A DNA stretch of 64,000 nucleotides from positions 124,001 to 188,000 of the forward strand of contig NZ_VWMY01000006.1 in NCBI RefSeq assembly GCF_008905045.1, read 5' to 3'. The stretch comes from Streptomyces albicerus (GTDB taxonomy: Bacteria > Actinomycetota > Actinomycetes > Streptomycetales > Streptomycetaceae). Of the stretch, positions 1-7,975 are shown piece by piece. Under the pieces are notes generated by a model. It was given only the letters and a program-made list of their open reading frames with translations. It made no database searches and was not told where the DNA came from. A program made the position numbers and the translations under genes. Positions within the stretch are counted from its first letter, which is position 1, and the number at the start of each line of letters is the position of its first letter.

Positions 1-91
1 CGGCCACGGTGACGCGATCTTTATCCGGATTTGAGTGTCCGTTGAGCGAACAGCAGTTGTCTTTTGTCCCGACAACTCAGGGCATAAGGGT

Positions 92-697
92 TCAGGGCAT
101 CAGGGTTTCGACGAGCGTCTCCTGAAGCCCGCCCAGCCACAGATACGCCATCACCATCGGCTTGCGCGGATCCTCGTCCGGCAGCCGGTAGAGGAGGTCG
201 GTGTCCTCCTCGTCGACGACGTCGAGGCGGGAGCCGATCGCCAGGCGCAGGTCGTTCAGGGCGCGCAGCCACTGCTCGGACTCCTCGGCGGACAGCTTGA
301 GGATCGCGCCGCCCTCGCCCTGGACCGTCAGCGCGTCCAGGGAGCGGATCACCGCGAGGGCGTTGTCGCGCTTGCCCGCGCGCAGGTCGTTCTCGGTGAA
401 GCGGCGGAACTCCGCGGAGTACGCCCGCTGCTCCTCGGCCTGCTCCGGCGAGTTCGCCTCGACGTCGGGTCCGCTGTACGCGTCCGGGAAGAGGCGCTGC
501 AGCACGGGGTCGGAGGGCGGCTCGCTCGGGCCCTCCGCGAACAGTTCGGCGAGCGGATCGTCGGAGGAGTCCTCACCGGGGCCCGGTCCGATGAGCTCCA
601 GGAGCTGTACGGCGAGGGAGCGGATGATGGAGATCTCGACCTCGTCGAGCGCGACGGCCGCGCCGCCGCCGGGGAGCGGTTCGAAGTGTCCTGGCAT
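92..697 (-). CDS. DUF2017 family protein
   Basis: A 201-residue protein of the DUF2017 family, which has no established biochemical function. The sequence is acidic, with a conserved opening that alternates hydrophobic and Glu/Asp residues (ISIIRSLAVQLLELIGPG) and a C-terminal segment LYRLPDEDPRKPMVMAYLWLGGLQ. No signal peptide or membrane helix is visible. It lies directly downstream of clpS on the same strand, about 95 bp away. The DUF2017-clpS-pncB neighbourhood is common in actinobacteria, so a role linked to the Clp adaptor is possible but is inference only. The start is the ATG at 697. Family call fairly sure, function unknown. Confidence 0.85.
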   Translation of the reverse strand: MPGHFEPLPGGGAAVALDEVEISIIRSLAVQLLELIGPGPGEDSSDDPLAELFAEGPSEPPSDPVLQRLFPDAYSGPDVEANSPEQAEEQRAYSAEFRRFTENDLRAGKRDNALAVIRSLDALTVQGEGGAILKLSAEESEQWLRALNDLRLAIGSRLDVVDEEDTDLLYRLPDEDPRKPMVMAYLWLGGLQETLVETLMP

Positions 698-791
698 CAG
701 GTTGCGTCGCTACTTCCGTACTGCGCGCTGCGTCGGGTTGTTGCCGGTCCTGTTGTTGTTTCCGGTGCTGCGGGGCCTACTGCGTCCGGTG

Positions 792-1109
792 TTACTTCCG
801 GTCCTGCTGGAGGGTGGCCCACAGACCGTAGCCGTGCATGGCCTGTACGTCGCGTTCCATCTCCTCACGGGTGCCGCTGGAGACCACGGCCCGGCCCTTG
901 TGGTGGACGTCGAGCATGAGTTTGGTGGCCTTGTCCTTCGAGTAGCCGAAGTACGACTGGAAGACGTAGGTCACGTAACTCATCAGGTTGACCGGATCGT
1001 TGTGGACGATGGTCACCCAGGGGACGTCGGGCTCGGGTACGGCGAAGACCTCCTCCGCCGACTCGGTCTTTTCGGTCTCTAGGGGTGCGGGAGCCGTCAC
1101 ACGGCCCAT
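792..1109 (-). CDS. clpS: ATP-dependent Clp protease adaptor ClpS
   Basis: A 105-residue ClpS adaptor, which delivers N-degron substrates to the ClpA/ClpC ATPase of the Clp protease in the cytoplasm. The core [17 protein letters not shown] is the classic ClpS signature, with the HNDPVN loop that recognises N-terminal bulky residues. It is followed by the helix [25 protein letters not shown] chose the ATG at 1109 ([11 protein letters not shown]) over the upstream start at 1151 because the extra 14 residues are unlike ClpS. The gene is divergent from pncB with about 80 bp between them and is followed by the DUF2017 gene. Confidence 0.95.
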   Translation of the reverse strand: MGRVTAPAPLETEKTESAEEVFAVPEPDVPWVTIVHNDPVNLMSYVTYVFQSYFGYSKDKATKLMLDVHHKGRAVVSSGTREEMERDVQAMHGYGLWATLQQDRK

Positions 1110-1190
1110 GCTGCCACCACAGGTGGGTACCCGGCCAAACGAGCCCCACAAATCGTCAGAGTGACGAGATTAGGGGTAGCATCCTTTGCC

Positions 1191-2519
1191 ATGAACACTG
1201 CGGACCTAGGGCTGCCGGTGGACGTGCCGTCGACAGCGCTCTTCACGGACCACTACGAGCTGACCATGCTGCAGGCCGCCCTCAAGGGCGGCACCGCCGA
1301 CCGGCGTTCGGTCTTCGAGGTCTTCACGCGCAGGCTGCCCGAAGGGCGCCGCTACGGCGTCGTGGCGGGGACCGGGCGGGTGCTGGACGCGGTCGAGAAC
1401 TTCCGCTTCGACGCGGACGTCCTCGGCTTCCTGCGCGAGCGCAACGTCGTGGACGGCCCGACCCTTCAGTGGCTGGCCTCGTACCGCTTCAGCGGCGATG
1501 TCTGGGGCTACCCGGAGGGCGAGGTGTACTTCGCCGGCTCGCCGATCCTGCGGGTCGAGGGCTCGTTCGCGGAGTGCGTGCTCCTGGAGACCGTGATCCT
1601 CTCCATCCTCAACCACGACTCGGCGATCGCGGCCGCGGCCTCCCGGATGGCCTCGGCCGCCGGCGAGCGCCCGCTGATCGAGATGGGCGCCCGGCGCACG
1701 CACGAGCTGGCCGCGGTGGCCGCGTCCCGGGCGGCGTACGTCGGTGGCTTCACCACCACCTCCGACCTGGCCGCGGGCTTCCGCTACGGCATCCCGACGG
1801 TCGGCACCAGCGCCCACGCCTTCACCCTGATCCACGACAGCGAGCGGGACGCCTTCCGGGCCCAGGTGGACTCGCTCGGCCGGGGCACGACGCTGCTCGT
1901 CGACACGTACGACGTCGCCGAGGCCGTCCGGCTGGCCGTCGAGGCGGCCGGGCCCGAGCTCGGGGCCGTGCGTATCGACTCCGGCGACCTGCTGCTCGTG
2001 GCGCACCGGGTGCGGCAGCAGCTGGACGAGCTGGGCGCCACCAAGACGAAGATCATCGTGACCTCGGACCTGGACGAGTACGCGATCGCCTCGCTGGCCG
2101 CGGCGCCCGTGGACGCGTACGGCGTGGGCACGCAGCTGGTGACGGGATCCGGCCATCCGACGTGTTCGATGGTCTACAAGCTCGTGGCGCGCGCCCACTC
2201 GGCGGACCCGAAGGCTCCGCTCGAACCGGTGGCCAAGAAGTCGACGGGCGGCAAGACGTCCATCGGCGGCCGCAAGTGGGCCGCGCGACGGCTCGACGAG
2301 TACGGGGTCGCCGAGGCCGAGGTGATCGGCACGGGGGCCGTCCCGGCGGAGCTCAGCGACCGTCAGCTCCTTGTGGAGCTCATAAAGGGCGGCCAGGTCG
2401 TCGCCCGCGAGCCCCTCGACGTCGTACGCGACCGGCACGCGGCGTCCCGCGCGAACCTGCCCCTCTCCGCGACCCAGCTCTCCCGCGGGGAAGCCGTCAT
2501 TCCGACGGAGTACGTGTGA
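1191..2519 (+). CDS. pncB: Nicotinate phosphoribosyltransferase
   Basis: A 442-residue enzyme of NAD salvage that converts nicotinate and PRPP to nicotinate mononucleotide, with ATP hydrolysis. Diagnostic segments are ALFTDHYELTMLQAALKGG at the N terminus, the phosphate-binding stretch VDAYGVGTQLVTGSG, and FTTTSDLAAGFRYGIPTVGTSAHAF in the middle. The start is the ATG at 1191, preceded by an AGGGGT Shine-Dalgarno-like sequence. The GTG at 1161 has none. A nicotinamidase gene follows 243 bp downstream on the same strand, so the pair covers nicotinamide to NaMN. Confidence 0.95.
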   Translation: MNTADLGLPVDVPSTALFTDHYELTMLQAALKGGTADRRSVFEVFTRRLPEGRRYGVVAGTGRVLDAVENFRFDADVLGFLRERNVVDGPTLQWLASYRFSGDVWGYPEGEVYFAGSPILRVEGSFAECVLLETVILSILNHDSAIAAAASRMASAAGERPLIEMGARRTHELAAVAASRAAYVGGFTTTSDLAAGFRYGIPTVGTSAHAFTLIHDSERDAFRAQVDSLGRGTTLLVDTYDVAEAVRLAVEAAGPELGAVRIDSGDLLLVAHRVRQQLDELGATKTKIIVTSDLDEYAIASLAAAPVDAYGVGTQLVTGSGHPTCSMVYKLVARAHSADPKAPLEPVAKKSTGGKTSIGGRKWAARRLDEYGVAEAEVIGTGAVPAELSDRQLLVELIKGGQVVAREPLDVVRDRHAASRANLPLSATQLSRGEAVIPTEYV

Positions 2520-2651
2520 GCCGCGTGGGCCCGGCCCGGCGGGGTACCCAGGACACACCTCCAGCCAACCCGTGCCCGTACGCGCCCGTACGGGAATGAA
2601 CGGGCGAGGAGAGGGAATGCAACCTCGAAGCCTCTCGGCTCGGTCCAACGG

Positions 2652-2715
2652 CCGCGCCCCCTCAAGGGGCGCGGGGAACTGCGCGACCAGCCCCCACGAC
2701 CCGCACGTCACAACC
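2652..2715. repeat. Dispersed Streptomyces intergenic repeat, copy 1
   Basis: This stretch downstream of pncB contains the core AAGGGGCGCGGGGAACTGCG followed by CGACCAGCCCCCACGAC. The same core recurs near 14871 and 21480, and a diverged form near 3360, always between genes and close to a 3' end. A GGGGCGC stem with its complement just upstream (GCGCCCCCT) can form a small hairpin. Function unknown. Confidence 0.75.
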
Positions 2716-2762
2716 GGCCTCCCCGCGGGGCGCCCCGCCTGCCAAGCCAAAGGACACCGACC

Positions 2763-3347
2763 ATGCGCCGCGCATTGATCGTCGTAGATGTGCAGAACGA
2801 CTTCTGCGAGGGAGGCAGCCTCGCGGTGACCGGAGGGGCGGACGTGGCGGCCGCGATCACGGAGCTGATCGGCCAGGCCCCGGCCGGCTACCGCCACGTC
2901 GTGGCGACCCGCGACCACCACATCGCCCCCGGCGGCCACTTCGCCGACAACCCCGACTACGTCCACTCCTGGCCCGCGCACTGCGTGGCGGGCACCGAGG
3001 GCGTGGGCTTCCACCCGAACTTCGCACCGGCGGTCGCCTCCGGCGCGATCGACGCCGTCTTCGACAAGGGTGCCTACGCGGCGGCGTACAGCGGCTTCGA
3101 GGGCGCCGACGAGAACGGCGTACCGCTGGGCGACTGGCTGCGCGCCCGCGAGGTCACCGAGGTCGACGTGGTGGGCATCGCCACCGACCACTGCGTCCGC
3201 GCCACCGCCCTGGACGCGGCCCGCCAGGGCTTCCGCACCCAGGTCCTGCTCGACCTCACGGCCGGCGTGGCCGAGGACACCACCGAGCAGGCCCTGGAGG
3301 AGCTGAGCGAGGCAGGCGTGGAACTCAGCGGCAAGCCGATCGTCTAG
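2763..3347 (+). CDS. pncA: Nicotinamidase (isochorismatase family)
   Basis: A 194-residue cysteine hydrolase that deamidates nicotinamide to nicotinate for NAD salvage. The catalytic triad is visible: Asp9 in IVVDVQNDF, Lys about 102 in FDKGAYAAAYSGF, and Cys144 in ATDHCVRATALDA. The metal-binding histidine cluster lies in TRDHHIAPGGHF and SWPAHC. The length matches the family. It follows pncB and supplies the nicotinate used by that enzyme. The start is the ATG at 2763. The 243-bp gap with a repeat suggests either read-through or its own promoter; I see no clear promoter. Confidence 0.93.
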   Translation: MRRALIVVDVQNDFCEGGSLAVTGGADVAAAITELIGQAPAGYRHVVATRDHHIAPGGHFADNPDYVHSWPAHCVAGTEGVGFHPNFAPAVASGAIDAVFDKGAYAAAYSGFEGADENGVPLGDWLRAREVTEVDVVGIATDHCVRATALDAARQGFRTQVLLDLTAGVAEDTTEQALEELSEAGVELSGKPIV

Positions 3348-3348
3348 C

Positions 3349-3456
3349 AGCGCCCCCGTAAGGGGCTTGGGGCTGTAACACTATGCGGCTCCGCCGCGTG
3401 GGCGCGACAAGCCCCCACGACCCGCAGACGAAGCACAAGCTCCCAGCGGAGCGCTA
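3349..3456. repeat. Dispersed Streptomyces intergenic repeat, diverged copy 2
   Basis: Immediately after the pncA stop comes CAGCGCCCCCGTAAGGGGCT, which pairs as a hairpin, then a diverged middle, then GCCCCCACGACCCGCAGACGA and CCAGCGGAGCGCTA. The end modules match copy 3 at 14868-14957. It separates the convergent genes pncA and the 107-residue hypothetical, and may act as a terminator for pncA. Confidence 0.6.
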
Positions 3457-3777
3457 CCGCACAGCGGTCCGGATCAGCGCCCGGATCGGATGCCACAACT
3501 CCGCCGCGCAGGCATCGGCGCCGGGGGCCGTGCGCCATATGAGCCCGTCGGGATGGTGCAGCACCGCGGTGATCTCGTCCGGGGTCGGAGGCTCCGCGTT
3601 ACCCCGCAGATACACCGCCCGCAGGCCCAGGTTGCGCAGCCGCGTCAGCGCGCGGGCGCGGTTGTGGGCGTGCACGAGCACGCGTACCGAGCCGCTGCCT
3701 GCGGTGGACGGGCTGGGCAGGTTCAACGCCACCACCACCGTGCCGTTCGGCAGCTTGCAGAAACCTCCTGCGGCCAT
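3454..3777 (-). CDS. Hypothetical protein, 107 residues
   Basis: A small protein of unknown function. It opens MAAGGFCKLPNGTVVVALNL and contains an Arg/Ala-rich helix (VLVHAHNRARALTRLRNLGLRAVYLRG) and a Trp/His C terminus (LWHPIRALIRTAVR). No signal peptide or membrane helix is apparent. It is convergent with pncA and lies upstream of the M6 protease gene, separated by a strong hairpin. The GC-rich, well-structured reading frame and clean start at 3777 support a real gene. I do not recognise a named family. Confidence 0.65.
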   Translation of the reverse strand: MAAGGFCKLPNGTVVVALNLPSPSTAGSGSVRVLVHAHNRARALTRLRNLGLRAVYLRGNAEPPTPDEITAVLHHPDGLIWRTAPGADACAAELWHPIRALIRTAVR

Positions 3778-3837
3778 GCAGTCACACCCCCGTGAGAACC
3801 TGTGTCAATAAGAGAGTCACAGGGGGCACCTAAACAC

Positions 3838-3873
3838 GATCGGCCGCAACCCGCCAGGGGGTTGCGGCCGATC
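3838..3873. terminator. Hairpin terminator downstream of the M6 protease gene
   Basis: Perfect 15-bp inverted repeat: GATCGGCCGCAACCC at 3838-3852 and its complement at 3859-3873, with a six-base loop. It lies about 25 bp past the stop of the minus-strand protease gene, where a factor-independent terminator is expected. No long T tract follows, as is common in Streptomyces. Confidence 0.8.
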
Positions 3874-3898
3874 ATGGTTTGACCTGCGAAAACGCTTC

Positions 3899-6268
3899 TT
3901 ACTTCGTCGCGGCCGAGACCTTCACCGTGATCGACGAGCCGTCGCGGGGCTCCTTGACGATCGCGATCTTGGTGTTGGTGTCAGTTATCTGGACGCCCGC
4001 GTACGGGGTGGCCGGGTCGTAGTACGTGTTCGTGTGGTCGTTGAAGATCCGGTTGCCCGGGAGCGACGGGATCTTCGTGGCGACGTCCGCCTTGTGCAGC
4101 GTGAACCCGTCCGTCCGGTAGGAGCTGAACGGCGAGTCGTACGCCTGGATGCGGCTGCGCATCGCCGTGCCGTCGGCCCACTTCAGCGCCTTCGGGTGGG
4201 CGTCCACCGGCAGCAGCAGGCCCTTGCCGGGGTGCGCGCTGACGTTATTGTCCCGCTGGGAGGTGTCCCACTTCCAGACCAGCAGACCGTTCTGGTAGGG
4301 GAAGTGCTCCACCCAGGACGGACGCGTGTTCGCGAAGCCGAAGTTGTACGGGCCGGTCTTGAGGGTCTTGTCGTACGACACGTACTGGCGGTTCTCGGCG
4401 ATGTAGTACTGCGCGTAGTCCTTGGTGAAGGACGCGCCGATACGGGAGAAGCCGGTGGCCTTCCAGGCGGCGTCCGCGGTCTCGGCGTTGTCCGAGAAGA
4501 GCGGGGAGCCGTCGGCGGTGACGGTGATCTGGTCCGCCGCGAAGCCCTTCTGCGCCACACCGCCGTCGGTGGAGTAGCGGAAGCGCAGGTCGATCTTCTT
4601 GCCCGCGTAAGCGTCGAGCGGGTACGACAGCTTCTTGTACGCGTCCACGGTGCCGGTCAGCGCGGGGCTGCCGCTGGCGTCGCGCGGGATCGCGGCGCCG
4701 TCGACCGTGCCGTCGACCGGCGTCCACTTGGCGCCGCCGTCGGTGGAGACCTCGGTGTAGAGGTAGTCGAAGTCCGTCTCGATGTCGTACCAGCCGTCGA
4801 GGGTCAGCGTGGCCGAGGACTTGCCGGTGAGGTCAACGGAACGAGTCAGCGTGTTCTTGAGGTTGTTCGCGCTGCCGCTCCACCACTGGGTGGCGCCCTG
4901 CGCCGGGGTGACGACCTCGGTGGCGACCGCCTTCTTCGGCAGTTCGACCACCAGCGCCTGCGCGTTCCTGGTGTTGTACTCCGCCACGCCCAGCTTGTGG
5001 GTGGAGCGCGTCGCGGCCTTGGCCGTGTCGTACTTCAGCCAGCCCAGCTGGAGCTTGTCCCAGGCGGTCATGTCACCGGGCAGGTCACCGATGGCGTCCT
5101 TGCCGGTGCCGAGCCAGGAGCCGGAGGACATCAGGGTCCAGAAACCGGTCGAGTTCTCGGCCGAGTTGGTGGTGTCGTAGTGGTCCGGCAGACCCAGGTC
5201 GTGGCCGTACTCGTGGGCGAAGACACCGAGTCCGCCGTTCTCCGGCTGGATGGTGTAGTCGCCGACCCAGATTCCGGAGTCGCCGATCTGCGCGCCGCCC
5301 ATCTTGTTGCCCTCGGGGCCGGTGGCGCCGGCGTCCGTGCCGAACGCGTACCAGCGGTGGGCCCAGATGGCGTCCTCGCCCTGGGCGCCGCCGCCCGCGG
5401 ACTCGTCCTCGCCGGCGTGCACGATCTGGAAGTGGTCGATGTAGCCGTCGGGCTCGTTGAAGTTGCCGTCGCCGTCGAAGTCGTTGCGGTCCCACTTGTC
5501 GTAGGCGGACAGCTCCGACTTGATCTCGGCGTCGGTCTTGCCGGCCGCCTTCTGGGCCTCGACCCAGGCGGTGACACCGTCGGCGACGGCGTTCCACGCG
5601 CAGGTGTCCGGCTCGCACTTGTTGGAGCCGTAACGGGCCTCGTTGTAGGGCACCTTGACCCAGTCGGAGACCGCGCCGTCGATGGAGTAGCGGCCCGAGG
5701 ACTGCTTCTCGTAGTACTTCTTCATCGACTCGACACCCTTGCCGGTGCCGAAGTAGAGCTTCTCGAAGTGTTCCTTGTTGTAGTCCGCCTGCCAGGCCGT
5801 GCTGTTGTCCTCGGCACGGTCCGGCTCGGCTATCTGGTTGTGCAGCGGACCGGGGGTGCCGCCGTAGCGGGGGTCCGTCTTGTCGCCGAACTCCACGAGG
5901 ACCGTGAAGATCTGGTCGGTCTTCTCGCGGCCGAGCTCCACGTACTTGCCGTCCTGGAGCTTCACGACCTGCGAGCCGCCACGCTTCGTGACTGCGGCGT
6001 CGCCGGATATGACCTGCTTGAGCGCCTCCTCGCGCTGGGCTTCCTGACGGTCGGTCAGCGGGCCCTTGAGGTCGTGCTCGCGCTCGGTGTGCTCCTCGGC
6101 ACGTGCCGGGTCCTGCCGGTTCGCGGCCGGATCCTGAAGCTTGGCTGCCGCGGCCGGCTGGTCGCCGCTGTCGGCCTGCGCCACCGCGAAGGTCGAGAAC
6201 GTGGCAGCGGCCGCCGTGAGCGCCACACCCACCGCGGCTGCTCTGAACGTCCATGGTCTGCTGGTCAC
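3899..6268 (-). CDS. Secreted M6 family metalloprotease (immune inhibitor A-like)
   Basis: A 789-residue exported zinc protease. An N-terminal signal peptide is clear (basic MTSRPWTFR, then an Ala/Val-rich core, then AVAQA). It is followed by a charged pro-region rich in Asp, Glu, Gln and Arg to about residue 100. The catalytic zinc motif HEYGHDLGLPDH lies at about residue 352 and fits the M6 HExxH family. The region after about residue 450 resembles the beta-sandwich (MAM-like) part of immune inhibitor A proteins, for example LTLDGWYDIETDFDYLYTEV. The start is GTG at 6268 with GGGAGGA upstream. Expected role is extracellular protein degradation. Confidence 0.92.
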   Translation of the reverse strand: MTSRPWTFRAAAVGVALTAAAATFSTFAVAQADSGDQPAAAAKLQDPAANRQDPARAEEHTEREHDLKGPLTDRQEAQREEALKQVISGDAAVTKRGGSQVVKLQDGKYVELGREKTDQIFTVLVEFGDKTDPRYGGTPGPLHNQIAEPDRAEDNSTAWQADYNKEHFEKLYFGTGKGVESMKKYYEKQSSGRYSIDGAVSDWVKVPYNEARYGSNKCEPDTCAWNAVADGVTAWVEAQKAAGKTDAEIKSELSAYDKWDRNDFDGDGNFNEPDGYIDHFQIVHAGEDESAGGGAQGEDAIWAHRWYAFGTDAGATGPEGNKMGGAQIGDSGIWVGDYTIQPENGGLGVFAHEYGHDLGLPDHYDTTNSAENSTGFWTLMSSGSWLGTGKDAIGDLPGDMTAWDKLQLGWLKYDTAKAATRSTHKLGVAEYNTRNAQALVVELPKKAVATEVVTPAQGATQWWSGSANNLKNTLTRSVDLTGKSSATLTLDGWYDIETDFDYLYTEVSTDGGAKWTPVDGTVDGAAIPRDASGSPALTGTVDAYKKLSYPLDAYAGKKIDLRFRYSTDGGVAQKGFAADQITVTADGSPLFSDNAETADAAWKATGFSRIGASFTKDYAQYYIAENRQYVSYDKTLKTGPYNFGFANTRPSWVEHFPYQNGLLVWKWDTSQRDNNVSAHPGKGLLLPVDAHPKALKWADGTAMRSRIQAYDSPFSSYRTDGFTLHKADVATKIPSLPGNRIFNDHTNTYYDPATPYAGVQITDTNTKIAIVKEPRDGSSITVKVSAATK

Positions 6269-6739
6269 TTGATGCAGTCCTCCCCCGCGCCCGGGCGCGC
6301 GGAATGGAGGGGTGTCCAGGTCATGGAGTCCGCGCGCGCTCTATGCGCGTCACAAGTGACGCCATTCGACCGGAGTTGAAGGAGAAAAGACAGACCTTGA
6401 CTTGAACAGGTCAAATGGACTATGTACCTCCGGCCGCGCGCTGTACACCACCGTCCGGCCGCTCCGCGGCGATTGGTGTACCGCTCAACAGGCGCGTTCG
6501 AACGTCCACTTGGTGGACGCCATGACTCCGTGCGCCCCCTGTGCACCGGCACCGTGGGTTAGGTCACGCTTACCGCTCGTTCCACTCGGGCAGACAGGCG
6601 AATAGAGTCGGTTGGCGGCTCGCCGGATTTCCGACGGTTTGCCAACCCGACACCGTTGTCGAACCCCCGATTCTTATCCGCACCCTCCCCCATCGCGAGA
6701 GGCACGGGGGGAGACCCCCATCCCGAGGACGGAATAGCC
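6269..6739. promoter_or_regulatory. Divergent control region with several palindromes
   Basis: This 471-bp gap separates the divergent M6 protease and a small membrane protein gene. It holds TTGAC...GTCAA at 6397-6414, the palindrome CGTTCGAACG at 6495-6504, and CGTCCAC-TTG-GTGGACG at 6503-6519. The last two overlap. TTGACT followed 18 bases later by TATGTA (near 6421) is a possible plus-strand promoter. These look like regulator sites, but no known regulator motif is matched. Confidence 0.4.
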
Positions 6740-7096
6740 ATGCCTCGTCCGACCGCCGCACAGCTCGTCTACGGTTCCTGCACCGTGATCTTTTCCACGC
6801 TCGCCATGTTGCTGCTGTCACAGACGAGTTCGGGCCCGGGAGTCGTATTGATCGCGCTCTCCGCCCTCGTGCTCGGCCTCCTCGTGGCCATGACGGTTCC
6901 CGTACCGAAGCCCGCAGCGCGGGTTACGCCGACCCCTGCCTCTACTTCTGTTTCCTCTTCTGCTTCGACTCCTGCTTCGGCTTCTGCCGCGCCTGCCGCC
7001 GTCACGGATCAGCGCGTTCCGGAGCGGCGTATTCCGGTGCAGCGTGAGACCGTCGCCGCCGCGAGCGCGCCCGAGCCGGTACGCGAACGCGCCTGA
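6740..7096 (+). CDS. Small two-helix membrane protein
   Basis: A 118-residue protein of unknown function. Two hydrophobic helices are evident: LVYGSCTVIFSTLAMLLLS (about residues 8-26) and VVLIALSALVLGLLVAMTV (about 34-53). A low-complexity Ser/Ala/Pro/Thr stretch follows, then a charged tail (DQRVPERRIPVQRE). I chose the ATG at 6740 because the first helix follows at once and a GAGGACGG sequence precedes it. The longer frame from 6656 adds an unlikely N terminus. It is convergent with an RDD membrane protein gene. Confidence 0.7.
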   Translation: MPRPTAAQLVYGSCTVIFSTLAMLLLSQTSSGPGVVLIALSALVLGLLVAMTVPVPKPAARVTPTPASTSVSSSASTPASASAAPAAVTDQRVPERRIPVQRETVAAASAPEPVRERA

Positions 7097-7236
7097 GCCC
7101 GAACCCCACAAGCCCGGAAATGTGAAGCGGTACGCGAACCGGCGAGCCCGTCGACCACGGACCCGCCGGTGTCGTGAGACCGCCTTCTCTCTCTTGCAGC
7201 CCTCTCAGCCGCTGCTCCGGCCACCGACCGCGCCGC

Positions 7237-7914
7237 TCAACTCGTGCTGACCACCACCGTTTTGGCGGCCTTGTCGTGCAGGCCCTGTTTGTACGGTTTG
7301 TCGAAGAAGCTCCAACCGCCCGCGATCGCGGTCCAGATGCACGCGCAGCAGAACGCGAACGGCACCCACAGGACCAACGCGCGGACCAGTGAGGTCTGCA
7401 CGGAGGGCGTGGAGCCGTTGTCGAGGTTCGCCACGCGCAGATGCAGCCACTTCTTGCCGAGGGTCTGCCCCGACTTGGCGGTCATGAAGGTGTCGTAGCC
7501 GATGTAGAGCAGCGCGGCGATCAGGGACTGGCCGAACGAGTTGCCGTAGTCGATCTTGTCCGTGTCGACGTCGTACTCGTTGACGTTGAAGCCCCACGTC
7601 AGCAGCCACACCACGATGATGACGAGGATCATGTCGATGATCCGGGCGAGCACGCGCTTGCCGCTGTCGGCGAGCGGCGGCATCCCGGCGAGCGGGTCGT
7701 TGCCGTGCGGGCCGCCGCCGTAGGGGTCACCGTAGGGAGAACCACCGCCGGGCGGGGGCTGGTTGCCGGACGAGGGGCCGAACGGCGGGCCCTGGCCCTC
7801 GCCGCCGCCCGAGGGAGGCGGGGGGCCGTACGGGGAGCCGTCGCCCTCGCCGGGTGGCGGCTGCTTCTTCTTGAACGGGTCGTCTTCCGGAGGGGGCGGC
7901 GGCTCGGTGGTCAT
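7237..7914 (-). CDS. RDD family membrane protein
   Basis: A 225-residue protein with a Pro/Gly-rich cytoplasmic N terminus of about 90 residues (starting MTTEPPPPPEDDPFKKK) and a C-terminal RDD domain. The domain carries the family hallmarks: ARIIDMILVIIVVWLLTWG as first helix, a second helix near LIAALLYIGYDTFMTAKSGQTLGKK, and a third near ALVLWVPFAFCCACIWTAI. Function of RDD proteins is mostly unknown; a transport role has been proposed for some. The start is ATG 7914. It lies 61 bp downstream of a second RDD gene on the same strand, and the pair is probably co-transcribed. Confidence 0.85.
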   Translation of the reverse strand: MTTEPPPPPEDDPFKKKQPPPGEGDGSPYGPPPPSGGGEGQGPPFGPSSGNQPPPGGGSPYGDPYGGGPHGNDPLAGMPPLADSGKRVLARIIDMILVIIVVWLLTWGFNVNEYDVDTDKIDYGNSFGQSLIAALLYIGYDTFMTAKSGQTLGKKWLHLRVANLDNGSTPSVQTSLVRALVLWVPFAFCCACIWTAIAGGWSFFDKPYKQGLHDKAAKTVVVSTS

Positions 7915-7975
7915 ACCCCGAGTCGACCGCGAACCCTCCGACTGCGCAATGGGGGGCGGCCGTCCGGGGTAGCCG

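Noticed and set aside
55..77. Hairpin AGTTGTC...GACAACT downstream of the DUF2017 gene as a terminator
   Set aside because: The seven-bp stem with a nine-base loop is too weak to claim, although its position fits.
35..1082. Long plus-strand frames of 294 and 293 residues opposite DUF2017 and clpS
   Set aside because: They lie antisense to genes with clear families, have biased composition, and show no recognisable domain.
4034..6379. A 781-residue plus-strand open frame opposite the M6 protease
   Set aside because: Shadow of the codon bias of the protease gene. Composition is Val/Gly/Arg-rich with no domain.
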